Positions 10,896-19,469 of a stretch of DNA of 64,000 bases are shown in pieces; the first letter of the stretch is position 1; each line of letters opens with the position of its first letter. The stretch spans positions 885,501-949,500 of the forward strand of contig NZ_CP117452.1 of NCBI RefSeq assembly GCF_030687895.1. The letters run 5' to 3'. The notes below the pieces were generated by a model. The model was not told the origin of the DNA, did no database searches, and saw only the letters and a list, made by a program, of their open reading frames with translations. The DNA comes from Pseudomonas sp. FP198. GTDB taxonomy: Bacteria > Pseudomonadota > Gammaproteobacteria > Pseudomonadales > Pseudomonadaceae. Made by a program: the position numbers and the translations under genes.

Positions 10896-11387
10896 TCACC
10901 CAAGCTCTATTTCCAGCACCTCGATCGCCACATCCCCCACCGGCCGCTTCCACACCACCTCATCCCCGATCTTCGCCCCTAGCAAGGCCCGCCCGAGCGG
11001 CGAGCCCCAATTGATCAATCCATTGGCGGCATCGGCCTGGTCTTCACCCACCAGTTGCACTCGTTGCGCCTGGTCGTGCTCATCGGCGAAGGTCACCCAA
11101 TGTCCGATTCGCACCTGATCACATTTGCTCAAGGTGACGACCTGCGCACTTTGCAGCCGCTGATTGAAATACCGCAGATCCCGTTCGAGGTCGGCGATAC
11201 GCTGCTTGTCCGCCTGCTCGCCCTGGGCTGTCTGTTGACCGTGCAGCGCTTGCAACTCGGCGACCCGCGCCTGTAGCTGGGCGAGCCCGGCGGGTGTGAC
11301 ACAGTTGGGTTGCGTGCTGACCTGGCGCTCTACCGGTTGATCGGCCTGGGCGGCGGCGTTGTCTTCGTTGACGAAGGCGCGACTCAT
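10896..11387 (-). CDS. GreA/GreB-family RNA polymerase secondary-channel protein
   Basis: A 163-residue protein. The C-terminal half is a clear Gre C-terminal (FKBP-like) domain, with 'INWGSPLGRALLGAKIGDEV' and a family-typical ending 'VEVLEIEL'-like. The N-terminal half is a coiled coil starting about residue 32, preceded by a Q/A-rich extension. Compared with E. coli GreB, the coiled coil is roughly 16 residues shorter, and the tip segment that normally carries the two catalytic acidic residues is missing. It may therefore bind the channel without stimulating transcript cleavage, in the manner of other non-cleaving secondary-channel factors; that is inference. Start at 11387 was chosen for the GAGGAGAA just upstream and because the upstream frame lacks family resemblance. 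Confidence 0.82.
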   Translation of the reverse strand: MSRAFVNEDNAAAQADQPVERQVSTQPNCVTPAGLAQLQARVAELQALHGQQTAQGEQADKQRIADLERDLRYFNQRLQSAQVVTLSKCDQVRIGHWVTFADEHDQAQRVQLVGEDQADAANGLINWGSPLGRALLGAKIGDEVVWKRPVGDVAIEVLEIELG

Positions 11388-11457
11388 GGAATTCTCCTCT
11401 ATTGGAGTTTGGGCCATGGTCGCAGGGTTTTGGTTTCGACGAATGTCTGTACGCGAC

Positions 11458-11814
11458 TCACGGCGAGCGATAAGCCCGGGCGGCGTCCCGATCTTTCTCC
11501 TGCTGCCAGGCCCGTTCGCGATCGTCCCAATGGCGCTCACGGTACGCGTCACGCTCTTGACTCTCGCGCATGGCCTGGCACTGCCGAAAGCCATCGCTCC
11601 AGCCTTCGGCGTAGTGGGCGTCCCTGAGATAACGCGGCACGTCTTTGCGGAATTGGCCAGTGATCGCGCCGGCCGCTTGCCGGCCACTGCTACAACCGTC
11701 ATCGAAGCCATCGGCGAAGGCCGGTGGATAACCTCGGGCGATCAGATCCTCGTGGGTGGTTTCGCAGCCACCGAGCAACATCAACACACCCAGTACCACT
11801 GCCGCGCGCCTCAT
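11458..11814 (-). CDS. Small predicted lipoprotein
   Basis: A 118-residue protein with an N-terminal lipoprotein signal (MRRAAVVLGVLMLLGGC). Cysteine 17 is followed by ETTHED, so it is probably outer-membrane directed. The mature part is highly charged and rich in Arg, Asp and Trp, with two 'F.DG...G..' type repeats: 'FADGFDDGCSSGRQ' and 'YAEGWSDGFRQC'. I do not recognise a named domain. The start at 11814 puts the signal peptide at the N-terminus; the open frame extends 27 codons further upstream but with non-signal sequence. It sits 70 bp upstream of the Gre-like gene on the same strand and downstream of the DUF4105 gene. Confidence 0.75.
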   Translation of the reverse strand: MRRAAVVLGVLMLLGGCETTHEDLIARGYPPAFADGFDDGCSSGRQAAGAITGQFRKDVPRYLRDAHYAEGWSDGFRQCQAMRESQERDAYRERHWDDRERAWQQEKDRDAARAYRSP

Positions 11815-11904
11815 GTTCTGCCTGCCTGCCGGATCCACTTGTAAGGCAAGTCTAGAAGCGGATTCGTCAGAAAGGCGTGAAAGCGCGGTGATCATTCCGT
11901 TTGT

Positions 11905-13758
11905 TCAGTAGTGGTACCACTTCACTTCGAGCATCACCTCGGTTTCCGGCGAAGCCAATTGGCTGAATTCGCGCTGGGCGCTCAGGCGCAGACCGAGGTT
12001 GCGCGACAATTCCCACTGCTGATTCAGGCTCAGGCTACGGCGCACCTCACCGTTGACGAAGTAATCGCCCTTGGCTTCGAGGCTCAGGTTGCCCAGTGGG
12101 TTTTTCCACAGCACGCCGCTGTTGAAGCCGGCGGCCGGGGCGACGAACTGGGCGAAGTCGTTATTGTGCTCGACCCGCACGGTGCCCAGGGCAAAGCCCA
12201 GCACATCCTCAGCCAAGGCCCAGGTGCCACCGGCGCCACCGTTGACGTGGCTGACCAGGGTTTCATCGTCGTGTTTGCCAGGTACTCGCTCCAGGCCACC
12301 GGTAACCTGCCAGGACAGCGGCTGCAGCAACTCATTGCGCGGGGTCAGTGAGCGAATGGTCGCCAGGTCCAGTTGTTGTAGCTGCCAATCGTTGCCTTCG
12401 TACTGGCGCAGCTTCAATTGCAGGATCTCGATCTGTGCGCCGAGCGGGAAACTCTCGGCGTTGTCGTTGAGGTCGTGATAGGCCATGCGCAGGCCGTATT
12501 CACCGAACGCACGATCGCCTCGCGTGCCCAGGCCAGCCTGCCAGGTGCGCGATTCATGGCCATCCTCGGGCAGGCCGGGTTGCGGGATGTCCAGTTCCGG
12601 CGCGGGATTGCGGTTGATCGCCCGCAGCAGTTCGAAGCTGCGCTGGGCCCGCTGCGGGTCACGCTCCTGGCCGTTGGCACGATAGCGCTCCAGGCGATAG
12701 GCCGCATCGATGATCAGGGCCTGGCGCTGGCGCGGCAGCGCCTGGAATGCCGGCGCTTGCAGTTGCTGCTGGTCGGCGCTGACTTTCTGTACCCATTGCT
12801 GCTCGTCGTCGCTGAGCGGCTCGGCGCGGCTGAGCAGCTCTCGCTCGCGGGATGGCCGGTACTGGATGCTTTCCACCAGTCCGGCTTCCTTCACCGCCTT
12901 GACGGTGTCGGTGGGGATTGCCGTCAGCGGAAACTGTTCGGTCAGGCGCAGGCTCGGACGCGCCACCTGCAGCAGTTCGAGGAGGCGGTAGGAGCAGTTT
13001 TCATCAAAGAAGAAGTAGTCGAACTGGATCTGCTTGAGTTCCCACACATGCTCGACCATGCGTTCGGTTTCCGCCTGGCTCAGGTTGAGGCGGTATTCCC
13101 ACAGGTCGCGGTTCTCCAGGCTACGGTACTCGGAGAGTTTTTCCTGGTACGGCACCAGGGCGAACAGACCGGGATAGCCGCCCATCAAACCCTTCCAGGC
13201 GTAGAGCAGGCTGTTGTCCGAACCTTCGATGTAGGCGCCGAAGTTGATTGCGTAGCTGAGCAGTGCGGTCTTGTCGCTTTGCACGTCGGCCTGGTCGATG
13301 CGCAGCAAGGTATGGCCGAACATTGAGGAAGGACTGTTCAGGTACGCGGCGGGGAAAATCATCACCGCGCTGTGGGGCGATACGTCCTTGAACCACTGGG
13401 TGAATTCGCTGCAATTGACCGCCGGCAGGTCCGTCAGGTTGAGCTGCGCCTTGAGCCAGCGCGTTCGCGCCGGGTACACGCACTGGGCATGTTGCTGGCC
13501 GGCGCTGGCCGGGCCATACAAGGCTTGCAACGTGGCGGTCAGCTCACGGTCGGGATGTTCATTGCCGTCGGGTGCGAGGAAAAACTTGCGATCGCTGACA
13601 TAGCTGCGCCAGCCACCGAGCTTGGCCGTTTCGTAGTGACCCAGGGAAATCCAGAAGCGGTCATTGGCCAGTTGCTGCAAACGTTGAGGATCGACATGAG
13701 GCGCGGCGGACAGCGGGGCGCACACACAGAGCGCCAGCCAGGCAAGGCGTTTGAGCAT
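11905..13758 (-). CDS. DUF4105 (Lnb-type N-terminal periplasmic domain) protein
   Basis: A 617-residue secreted or outer-membrane-associated protein. It has a signal peptide of about 18 residues (cleavage after 'APLSA'), then a DUF4105 region with 'VNCSEFTQWFKDV', 'SSMFGHTLLRID' and 'YAINFGA'. The conserved 'FFFDENCSYRLLELL' follows near residue 252. The C-terminal third has alternating beta-strand character and ends in 'VEVKWYHY'-like aromatic residues, reminiscent of an outer-membrane beta-barrel. The conserved Cys/His/Asn positions suggest a papain-like fold in the family, but the activity is unknown. The next gene upstream on this strand is the DUF3015 gene, with a terminator between them. 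Confidence 0.85.
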   Translation of the reverse strand: MLKRLAWLALCVCAPLSAAPHVDPQRLQQLANDRFWISLGHYETAKLGGWRSYVSDRKFFLAPDGNEHPDRELTATLQALYGPASAGQQHAQCVYPARTRWLKAQLNLTDLPAVNCSEFTQWFKDVSPHSAVMIFPAAYLNSPSSMFGHTLLRIDQADVQSDKTALLSYAINFGAYIEGSDNSLLYAWKGLMGGYPGLFALVPYQEKLSEYRSLENRDLWEYRLNLSQAETERMVEHVWELKQIQFDYFFFDENCSYRLLELLQVARPSLRLTEQFPLTAIPTDTVKAVKEAGLVESIQYRPSRERELLSRAEPLSDDEQQWVQKVSADQQQLQAPAFQALPRQRQALIIDAAYRLERYRANGQERDPQRAQRSFELLRAINRNPAPELDIPQPGLPEDGHESRTWQAGLGTRGDRAFGEYGLRMAYHDLNDNAESFPLGAQIEILQLKLRQYEGNDWQLQQLDLATIRSLTPRNELLQPLSWQVTGGLERVPGKHDDETLVSHVNGGAGGTWALAEDVLGFALGTVRVEHNNDFAQFVAPAAGFNSGVLWKNPLGNLSLEAKGDYFVNGEVRRSLSLNQQWELSRNLGLRLSAQREFSQLASPETEVMLEVKWYHY

Positions 13759-13810
13759 AGTCGGCTACTTGGAAAGTCGAAAAATAAAGACCGAAGGGGC
13801 CCCAAAAAGA

Positions 13811-13839
13811 AAAAACCCGCTCCCCGAAAGGAGCGAGTG
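13811..13839 (-). terminator. Terminator of the DUF3015 gene
   Basis: On the minus strand the sequence reads CGCTCC-TTTCGG-GGAGCG followed by GGTTTTTTC, a compact GC-rich hairpin plus U tract, 10 bp after the DUF3015 stop codon. Confidence 0.85.
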
Positions 13840-13848
13840 ATGTCGAGC

Positions 13849-14337
13849 TTAAGCTTGAGTAGCGTACTTGGCCAGGCGAGGGTCGTTTTTCAGCACGGCC
13901 AGGGTGTTGGTATGCACGTCTTCGGCGGTCACGTCAGCCTTGCTGAAGATCTGCTGGAAGTGCTCGTGGGTCACAGCGGAGAAGTGCGCGCGGTCTTCCG
14001 GCGCCACGCCCAGTACCACGGCGTAGGTGGTCAGTGCTTCACCCTGACCCTTGGCCATGTCTTCGGACAGCTCGTTCATCATGCCATTCATGGCCAGCCA
14101 GGACTTGCCACCGTAGGTCAGTGCCGCGTTGGTCGAGCAGCCGTTGGTGCCGGAGGTCATGCCGAAGGTGGCGTTGCCGGAGGTGCCGTTGGTGGTGGAT
14201 GCGAGGAAATGCGCCGGGGTGCCACGCTGGCCTTCGAACAGCATGTTGCCCCAACCGCAATCCGGGCCGCCCGGCGCCTGAGCCATGGCGTTGATGGATA
14301 CAGCGGTGAAGAGAGTACCGAGAAGAATCCGTTTCAT
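13849..14337 (-). CDS. DUF3015 family periplasmic protein
   Basis: A 162-residue protein with a signal peptide of 19 residues (MKRILLGTLFTAVSINAMA, cleavage at AMA-Q). The mature part begins with 'GGPDCGWGNMLFEGQ', the typical DUF3015 opening, and has a Gly/Thr/Asn-rich middle and a helical C-terminal half. The function is unknown; family members are abundant exported proteins of gammaproteobacteria. It has its own terminator and a 274 bp upstream gap in which I see no convincing promoter, only a TTGAAA-like element near 14478. Confidence 0.88.
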   Translation of the reverse strand: MKRILLGTLFTAVSINAMAQAPGGPDCGWGNMLFEGQRGTPAHFLASTTNGTSGNATFGMTSGTNGCSTNAALTYGGKSWLAMNGMMNELSEDMAKGQGEALTTYAVVLGVAPEDRAHFSAVTHEHFQQIFSKADVTAEDVHTNTLAVLKNDPRLAKYATQA

Positions 14338-14611
14338 AGCTATGTTCTCTTTATGTGCATACCAATGGACAGGGTCTGGCCCCTACAGCAGCCAGTGGGC
14401 CGGTTATTGTTCCAGCCGCGCAGTTTGGAGTTTAGGCACGTTCCGAGGGTTCCGTGACATTTTGCAAAAACATTATTTGAAATCACCTGTTTACGGGCTT
14501 CTGCCGGTGGTGGGGCCGTCGACTATGCTTCGGCCTGAGGCGCTCCTTGCCAGTCAGGCATGGGCAGCGCCAGAATGCCGCTATCTGCCCCGCCTGATGT
14601 AAGGAAGCCCG

Positions 14612-17050
14612 ATGCCTGATCCTGTTGCTGCCAGCTTGCGTCTAGCGCCCGAAGCGCTGACCCGTCCGTTTTCCGCTGAACAGTTCAGCTTCTCTACCAC
14701 CAATGATCTGGAGCCCTTTCGCGGTGTGCTTGGCCAGGAACGCGCGGTCGAAGCCTTGCAGTTCGGTGTGGCGATGCCACGCCCCGGTTACAACGTCTTT
14801 GTCATGGGCGAGCCCGGCACCGGTCGGTTCTCGTTCGTCAAACGCTACCTCAAGGCCGAGGGCAAGCGCATGCAGACCCCGGCGGACTGGGTCTACGTCA
14901 ATAACTTCGACGAGCCTCGCGAACCGCGTGCCCTGGAATTGCCGTCGGGCACGGCCGGCGCTTTCATCGCCGACATCAATGGCCTGATCGACAATCTGCT
15001 GGCGACTTTTCCGGCGGTGTTCGAGCATCCGTCCTACCAACAGAAAAAAAGCGCGATCGACCGCGCCTTCAATCAGCGCTACGACCGCGCCCTCGATGTG
15101 ATCGAGCGCCTGGCGTTGGAAAAGGATGTCGCGCTGTACCGTGACAGCAGCAACATCGCCTTCACGCCGATGAGCGAAGGCAAGGCCCTGGATGAAGCGG
15201 AATTCGCCCAGTTGCCGGAGGCCGACCGCGAGCGCTTCCATGAGGACATTTCCAGTCTGGAGGAGCGTCTGAACGAAGAGCTCGCCAGCCTGCCGCAATG
15301 GAAACGCGAGTCCAACAACCAACTGCGCCAGCTCAACGAAGAAACCATTACCCTGGCCTTGCAGCCGTTGCTCGCGCCGCTCTCGGAAAAATACGCCGAG
15401 AATGCCGCCGTCTGCGGTTACCTGCAGGCCATGCAGGTCTACCTGCTCAAGACCGTGGTCGAGCAATTGGTCGACGACAGCAAGACCGACGCCGTCGCGC
15501 GCAAATTGCTCGAAGAGCAATACGCGCCGAGCCTGGTGGTCGGGCATCCGGCGAGCGGTGGCGCGCCGGTGGTGTTCGAACCGCACCCGACCTACGACAA
15601 CCTGTTCGGGCGCATCGAGTACAGCACCGATCAGGGCGCGCTCTACACCACGTATCGGCAGTTGCGCCCGGGTGCCTTGCACCGGGCCAACGGCGGGTTC
15701 CTGATTCTTGAGGCGGAAAAGATGCTCGGCGAGCCGTTCGTGTGGGATGCGCTCAAGCGCGCCCTGCAATCGCGCAAGCTGAAGATGGAGTCGCCGTTGG
15801 GTGAGCTGGGGCGACTGGCGACGGTCACCCTGACGCCGCAACATATTCCGTTGCAGGTCAAGGTGGTGATCATCGGCGCTCGCCAGCTGTACTACGCCTT
15901 GCAGGACCTGGATTCGGACTTCCAGGAAATGTTTCGCGTGCTGGTGGACTTCGACGAAGACATCCCGATGGGCGACGAGAGCCTGGAGCAGTTTGCCCAG
16001 TTGCTCAAGACCCGAACTTCGGAGGAGGGCATGGCCCCGCTGACCGCCGATGCGGTGGCGCGCCTGGCCACTTACAGCGCGCGCCTGGCGGAGCATCAGG
16101 GGCGCCTGTCGGCGCGGATCGGTGATCTGTTCCAATTGGTCAGCGAGGCGGACTTCATCCGGCAACTGGCCGGCGATGACATGACCGATGCCGGCCACAT
16201 CGAGCGCGCCCTCAAGGCCAAGGCGACTCGCACCGGACGGGTTTCGGCGCGGATCCTGGACGACATGCTGGCGGGGATCATCCTGATCGATACCGACGGC
16301 GCGGCCGTGGGCAAGTGCAACGGGCTGACCGTGCTGGAAGTGGGGGATTCGGCGTTTGGCGTGCCGGCGCGGATTTCCGCCACGGTGTACCCCGGCGGCA
16401 GCGGTATCGTCGACATCGAGCGTGAGGTCAACCTCGGCCAGCCGATCCACTCCAAGGGTGTGATGATTCTCACCGGGTACCTGGGCAGCCGTTATGCCCA
16501 GGAATTCCCCCTGGCGATTTCGGCCAGCATCGCCCTTGAGCAATCCTATGGTTATGTGGACGGTGACAGCGCCTCCCTGGGCGAGGCTTGCACGTTGATC
16601 TCGGCCCTGTCGAAGACGCCGTTGAAGCAGTGCTTCGCCATCACCGGTTCGATCAACCAGTTCGGCGAAGTGCAGGCGGTCGGCGGGGTCAACGAGAAGA
16701 TCGAAGGGTTCTTCCGCCTCTGCGAAGCCCGCGGGCTGACGGGAGAGCAGGGTGCGATCATCCCCCAGGCCAACGTTGCGACCCTGATGCTCGACGAGAA
16801 GGTGCTGGCCGCGGTGCGAGCGGGGCAGTTTCACGTCTATGCCGTGCGCCAGGCCGACGAGGCATTGAGCCTGCTGGTGGGCGAGCCGGCCGGTGAGCCG
16901 GATGAAAATGGCGATTTCCCGGAGGGCAGCGTCAATGCTCGCGTGGTGGAGCGGCTACGGGTGATCGCGGAAATGATCAGCGAAGACGACATCAAGGAAG
17001 CCGAAAAGGAAATGGCCCAGCAGGCTCTGGCGGAGGCGAAGCCGGCCTGA
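14612..17050 (+). CDS. Lon-family ATP-dependent protease-like protein (LonB/YcbZ type)
   Basis: An 812-residue protein with an N-terminal AAA-like module and a C-terminal Lon (S16) protease domain. The protease dyad is visible as Ser in 'VDGDSASLGEA' (about residue 652) and Lys in 'GGVNEKIEGFF' (about 696). The N-terminal P-loop reads 'MGEPGTGRFSF' (about residue 65), with Arg where Walker A normally has Lys, and a Walker B-like 'GGFLILEAE' lies about residue 365. It lacks the Lon substrate-binding N domain, as in LonB/LonH types. P. aeruginosa has the same gene in this neighbourhood. The role is probably stress-linked proteolysis; substrates are unknown. Confidence 0.88.
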   Translation: MPDPVAASLRLAPEALTRPFSAEQFSFSTTNDLEPFRGVLGQERAVEALQFGVAMPRPGYNVFVMGEPGTGRFSFVKRYLKAEGKRMQTPADWVYVNNFDEPREPRALELPSGTAGAFIADINGLIDNLLATFPAVFEHPSYQQKKSAIDRAFNQRYDRALDVIERLALEKDVALYRDSSNIAFTPMSEGKALDEAEFAQLPEADRERFHEDISSLEERLNEELASLPQWKRESNNQLRQLNEETITLALQPLLAPLSEKYAENAAVCGYLQAMQVYLLKTVVEQLVDDSKTDAVARKLLEEQYAPSLVVGHPASGGAPVVFEPHPTYDNLFGRIEYSTDQGALYTTYRQLRPGALHRANGGFLILEAEKMLGEPFVWDALKRALQSRKLKMESPLGELGRLATVTLTPQHIPLQVKVVIIGARQLYYALQDLDSDFQEMFRVLVDFDEDIPMGDESLEQFAQLLKTRTSEEGMAPLTADAVARLATYSARLAEHQGRLSARIGDLFQLVSEADFIRQLAGDDMTDAGHIERALKAKATRTGRVSARILDDMLAGIILIDTDGAAVGKCNGLTVLEVGDSAFGVPARISATVYPGGSGIVDIEREVNLGQPIHSKGVMILTGYLGSRYAQEFPLAISASIALEQSYGYVDGDSASLGEACTLISALSKTPLKQCFAITGSINQFGEVQAVGGVNEKIEGFFRLCEARGLTGEQGAIIPQANVATLMLDEKVLAAVRAGQFHVYAVRQADEALSLLVGEPAGEPDENGDFPEGSVNARVVERLRVIAEMISEDDIKEAEKEMAQQALAEAKPA

Positions 17051-17077
17051 TGTTTTCCTGATTGTCGCAAGTACCCT

Positions 17078-17167
17078 TGTGGGAGCGAGCCTGCTCGCGA
17101 AGGCGGACTGTCGGCCAGTAGTGTTGTTGGCTGACACACCGACTTCGCGAGCAGGCTCGCTCCCACA
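17078..17167. repeat. REPIN (family A)
   Basis: Inward-facing arms TTGTGGGAGCGAGCCTGC... and ...GAGCAGGCTCGCTCCCACA, 28 bp after the Lon-family stop. It occupies the first third of the 316 bp gap before the next gene. Confidence 0.9.
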
Positions 17168-17267
17168 TTGTTTTGGTGGATTATCTGGGAATTGCGTCAC
17201 CAGTTTGGCGTCAATATTCACACTGTGACCGCTCGGCGCATTCTGGTCTCGAAATCCCTTGCGGCCG

Positions 17268-17294
17268 GAACTTTTCTCCTATCCTCAGTTCAAG
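17268..17294 (+). promoter_or_regulatory. Possible extracytoplasmic-stress (AlgU/RpoE-type) promoter
   Basis: GAACTT at 17268, a 16 bp spacer, then TCAAG at 17290, close to the AlgU pattern GAACTT-N16/17-TCtga. It lies 73 bp before the ATG of the downstream gene in an otherwise featureless stretch (17168-17366). The -10 half is only partly matched. Confidence 0.4.
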
Positions 17295-17366
17295 GATAAC
17301 GAGAGCCATCATTGGATCGAAACAGCCTTCCCGGGCTGAATACCGGATCTACCGAGGGGCGCCGCC

Positions 17367-17708
17367 ATGTCGCGCAACCTTTGTCTTACTCGCCACTGCC
17401 TGGGTCTGGTGACCCGCATCGAATGCGCCGTTCGTCCGCTCGCTGGCGACACCGGCATGTGGACCGTACTGTTCGCCGCCGGAATGGCCGGCGAGCAACC
17501 TACCGCGATCAAGGCCCAAGGGCCGTTCCCTGGTCCGACTGCCGCTGAAACCCTCCTCGACACCATCGTCCAGAACCTGACATTGCACGGTTATGAGCTG
17601 GCTGATGATCCGCAGATCTGGTCGCTGCACATGCAGGCACAGCTACGGGAAATCAACGGGGGCCGTTGTCGCAACGTCGGCGGTGTCGAATATCGCCCGC
17701 TGCATTGA
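17367..17708 (+). CDS. Conserved hypothetical protein (Pseudomonas-type)
   Basis: A 113-residue soluble protein that I know only as a conserved pseudomonad gene between the Lon-family protease and the UPF0114 gene. It has no signal peptide or membrane segment. Notable features are three cysteines (positions 6, 11, 20) near the N-terminus and one near the C-terminus ('GGRCRNVGGVEYRPLH'). GAGGGGCGCCGCC immediately precedes the ATG and serves as the RBS. An AlgU-like promoter lies upstream, which would fit an envelope-stress gene if real. Confidence 0.7.
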   Translation: MSRNLCLTRHCLGLVTRIECAVRPLAGDTGMWTVLFAAGMAGEQPTAIKAQGPFPGPTAAETLLDTIVQNLTLHGYELADDPQIWSLHMQAQLREINGGRCRNVGGVEYRPLH

Positions 17709-17826
17709 GCCTTCAGCGCGGTAAAGTCTTGACACAAGCGTCGGGCCCCAGGAAGGGGGCGGCGTTTGTGGGGCGGGTCGTGGCTGATATACTCGCCGCG
17801 ATTTTTCAGCCCAGGTGTGAGACTCA

Positions 17827-18315
17827 ATGGAACGCTTTATCGAAAATGCAATGTATGCCTCCCGTTGGCTACTGGCGCCGATCTACTTCGGGCTATCCCT
17901 GGGCTTGCTGGCCCTGGCACTGAAATTCTTTCAGGAAGTCTTTCATATCATTCCCAACGTGTTTGCCATGGCCGAGTCCGAGCTGATCCTGGTGCTGTTG
18001 TCGCTGATCGACATGGCGCTGGTAGGCGGCCTGCTGGTGATGGTGATGATTTCCGGCTACGAGAACTTCGTCTCGCAACTGGACATCGACTCCGACAAGG
18101 AAAAGCTCAACTGGCTGGGCACGATGGATTCCTCGTCGCTGAAGATGAAAGTCGCGGCGTCGATCGTAGCCATTTCTTCCATCCACTTGCTGCGTATCTT
18201 CATGGACGCCAAGAATGTCGATCCCGAGCACCTGATGTGGTACGTGATCATTCACATGACGTTCGTGGTCTCGGCATTCGCCATGGGCTACCTGGACAAA
18301 CTGACCAAGCATTGA
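17827..18315 (+). CDS. UPF0114 / TIGR00645 family membrane protein (YqhA type)
   Basis: A 162-residue inner-membrane protein with about four hydrophobic segments (near residues 13-33, 50-75, 108-125 and 135-155). Family hallmarks are '[18 protein letters not shown]' at the N-terminus and '[20 protein letters not shown]' in the central loop. The function is unknown in all species I recall. The ATG follows GTGAGACTCA, a modest RBS. It is 120 bp upstream of fklB and may be transcribed with it. Confidence 0.9.
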   Translation: MERFIENAMYASRWLLAPIYFGLSLGLLALALKFFQEVFHIIPNVFAMAESELILVLLSLIDMALVGGLLVMVMISGYENFVSQLDIDSDKEKLNWLGTMDSSSLKMKVAASIVAISSIHLLRIFMDAKNVDPEHLMWYVIIHMTFVVSAFAMGYLDKLTKH

Positions 18316-18435
18316 GGTTCGTCACGGGCGGCGGCATCTGTGCTAGTCTGCTCGCCCTTTTGGTTCCGGGCGCTCCGGGAGGCGCTGTGTCACGCACGGC
18401 ACGTTCCCGAGCCGTCCGCACAGCGGAGCAGCACC

Positions 18436-19053
18436 ATGTCCGAAGTTAACCTGTCCACCGACGAAACCCGCGTCAGCTACGGCATCGGCCGTCAGTTGGG
18501 CGACCAACTGCGCGACAACCCGCCGCCGGGCGTCAGCCTGGACGCGATCCTCGCCGGCCTGACCGACGCTTTCGCCGGCAAGCCGAGCCGCGTTGGCCAG
18601 GACGAGATGTCCGCAAGCTTCAAGGTGATCCGCGAAATCATGCAGGCCGAAGCTGCCGCCAAGGCTGAAGCCGCTGCTGGCGAAGGCCGTGCATTCCTGG
18701 CCGAAAACGCCAAGCGCGAAGGCATCACCACCCTGGCGTCCGGCCTGCAGTTCGAAGTGCTGACCCAGGGCGAAGGCGCCAAGCCGACTCGCGAAGACCA
18801 GGTGCGTACCCACTACCATGGCACCCTGATCGACGGCACTGTGTTCGACAGCTCCTACGATCGTGGCCAGCCAGCCGAATTCCCGGTAGGCGGCGTGATC
18901 CCGGGCTGGACCGAGGCGCTCCAATTGATGAACGCCGGCAGCAAATGGCGCCTGTACGTGCCGAGCGAACTGGCCTACGGCGCCCAGGGCGTTGGCAGCA
19001 TTCCACCGCACAGCGTGCTGGTGTTCGACGTCGAGCTGTTGGACGTTCTGTAA
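18436..19053 (+). CDS. fklB: FKBP-type peptidyl-prolyl cis-trans isomerase (FKBP22)
   Basis: A 205-residue protein with an N-terminal dimerisation domain ('DETRVSYGIGRQLGDQL') and a long helix rich in Ala/Glu (about residues 70-95). A C-terminal FKBP domain follows, with the active-site residues in 'VRTHYHGTLIDGTVFDSSY', 'GVIPGWTEALQ', 'YVPSELAYG' and 'LVFDVELLDV'. It catalyses prolyl isomerisation and acts as a chaperone. No signal peptide is seen, so a cytoplasmic FklB rather than a periplasmic FkpA is most likely. The ATG at 18436 gives the standard N-terminus; the frame is open further upstream without resemblance. Confidence 0.93.
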   Translation: MSEVNLSTDETRVSYGIGRQLGDQLRDNPPPGVSLDAILAGLTDAFAGKPSRVGQDEMSASFKVIREIMQAEAAAKAEAAAGEGRAFLAENAKREGITTLASGLQFEVLTQGEGAKPTREDQVRTHYHGTLIDGTVFDSSYDRGQPAEFPVGGVIPGWTEALQLMNAGSKWRLYVPSELAYGAQGVGSIPPHSVLVFDVELLDVL

Positions 19054-19065
19054 GGCAACTGCCTT

Positions 19066-19156
19066 TTGTGGGAGCGAGCCTGCTCGTGAAGCGGTGTGTC
19101 ATCGAACATTGATATCGACTGACCTACCGTCTTCGCGAGCAGGCTTGCTCCCACAG
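19066..19156. repeat. REPIN (family A)
   Basis: Arms TTGTGGGAGCGAGCCTGCTC and GCAGGCTTGCTCCCACAG with a few mismatches (CTCGTGA in the left arm, GCTTGC in the right), located between the convergent ends of fklB and the 85-residue gene. Confidence 0.88.
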
Positions 19157-19167
19157 GGTTTGCTGCT

Positions 19168-19425
19168 TCATCCATGGAACCTGCCGCTGAAATCACCCGT
19201 CGGGCGCAACGCCCGGGCGTAGCAGAACAGAAACAGGTTACGCACCAGCTCCTTGAGCACCAGCGGCTCACTGGAATTGAGGCTGTTGAGGTCCAGGTCG
19301 CCTTGGTCCTGCAGCTCGTTCAAGGCTTCTTCTTCAAGCACCGCACAGACTTCGCCGGTTTCCCGATGCAGGATCCTGAGGTAGGGATGTGGGCGGTCCA
19401 GCCAGGCATCGATCAAATAAGTCAT
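19168..19425 (-). CDS. Small conserved hypothetical protein under a Fur-box-like site
   Basis: An 85-residue acidic/leucine-rich soluble protein. It starts MTYLIDAWLDRPHPYL and contains 'ETGEVCAVLEEEALNEL', a helical middle and 'NLFLFCYARALRP' near the end. I do not recognise a named domain; P. aeruginosa has a small gene at the equivalent place upstream of ispB. I chose the ATG at 19425 because AGGAG is 9 bp before it; the earlier ATG at 19434 directly abuts that AGGAG. A 19 bp Fur-box-like palindrome lies 26 bp upstream, so iron control is likely. Confidence 0.75.
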   Translation of the reverse strand: MTYLIDAWLDRPHPYLRILHRETGEVCAVLEEEALNELQDQGDLDLNSLNSSEPLVLKELVRNLFLFCYARALRPTGDFSGRFHG

Positions 19426-19450
19426 GGTTCTCATCTCCTTGATGGGGTTC

Positions 19451-19469
19451 GATGAGAATAATTCTTATT
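19451..19469 (-). promoter_or_regulatory. Candidate Fur box
   Basis: The 19-mer starting GATGAGAATAATTC matches the classical 19 bp Fur consensus GATAATGATAATCATTATC at 13 positions by my count, with a symmetric AATAATTCTTATT core. It sits in the promoter position for the minus-strand 85-residue gene. Confidence 0.55.

Noticed and set aside
14642..16834. 730-codon open frame antisense to the Lon-family gene
   Set aside because: Composition shadow of a long GC-rich gene; the translation has no recognisable domain.
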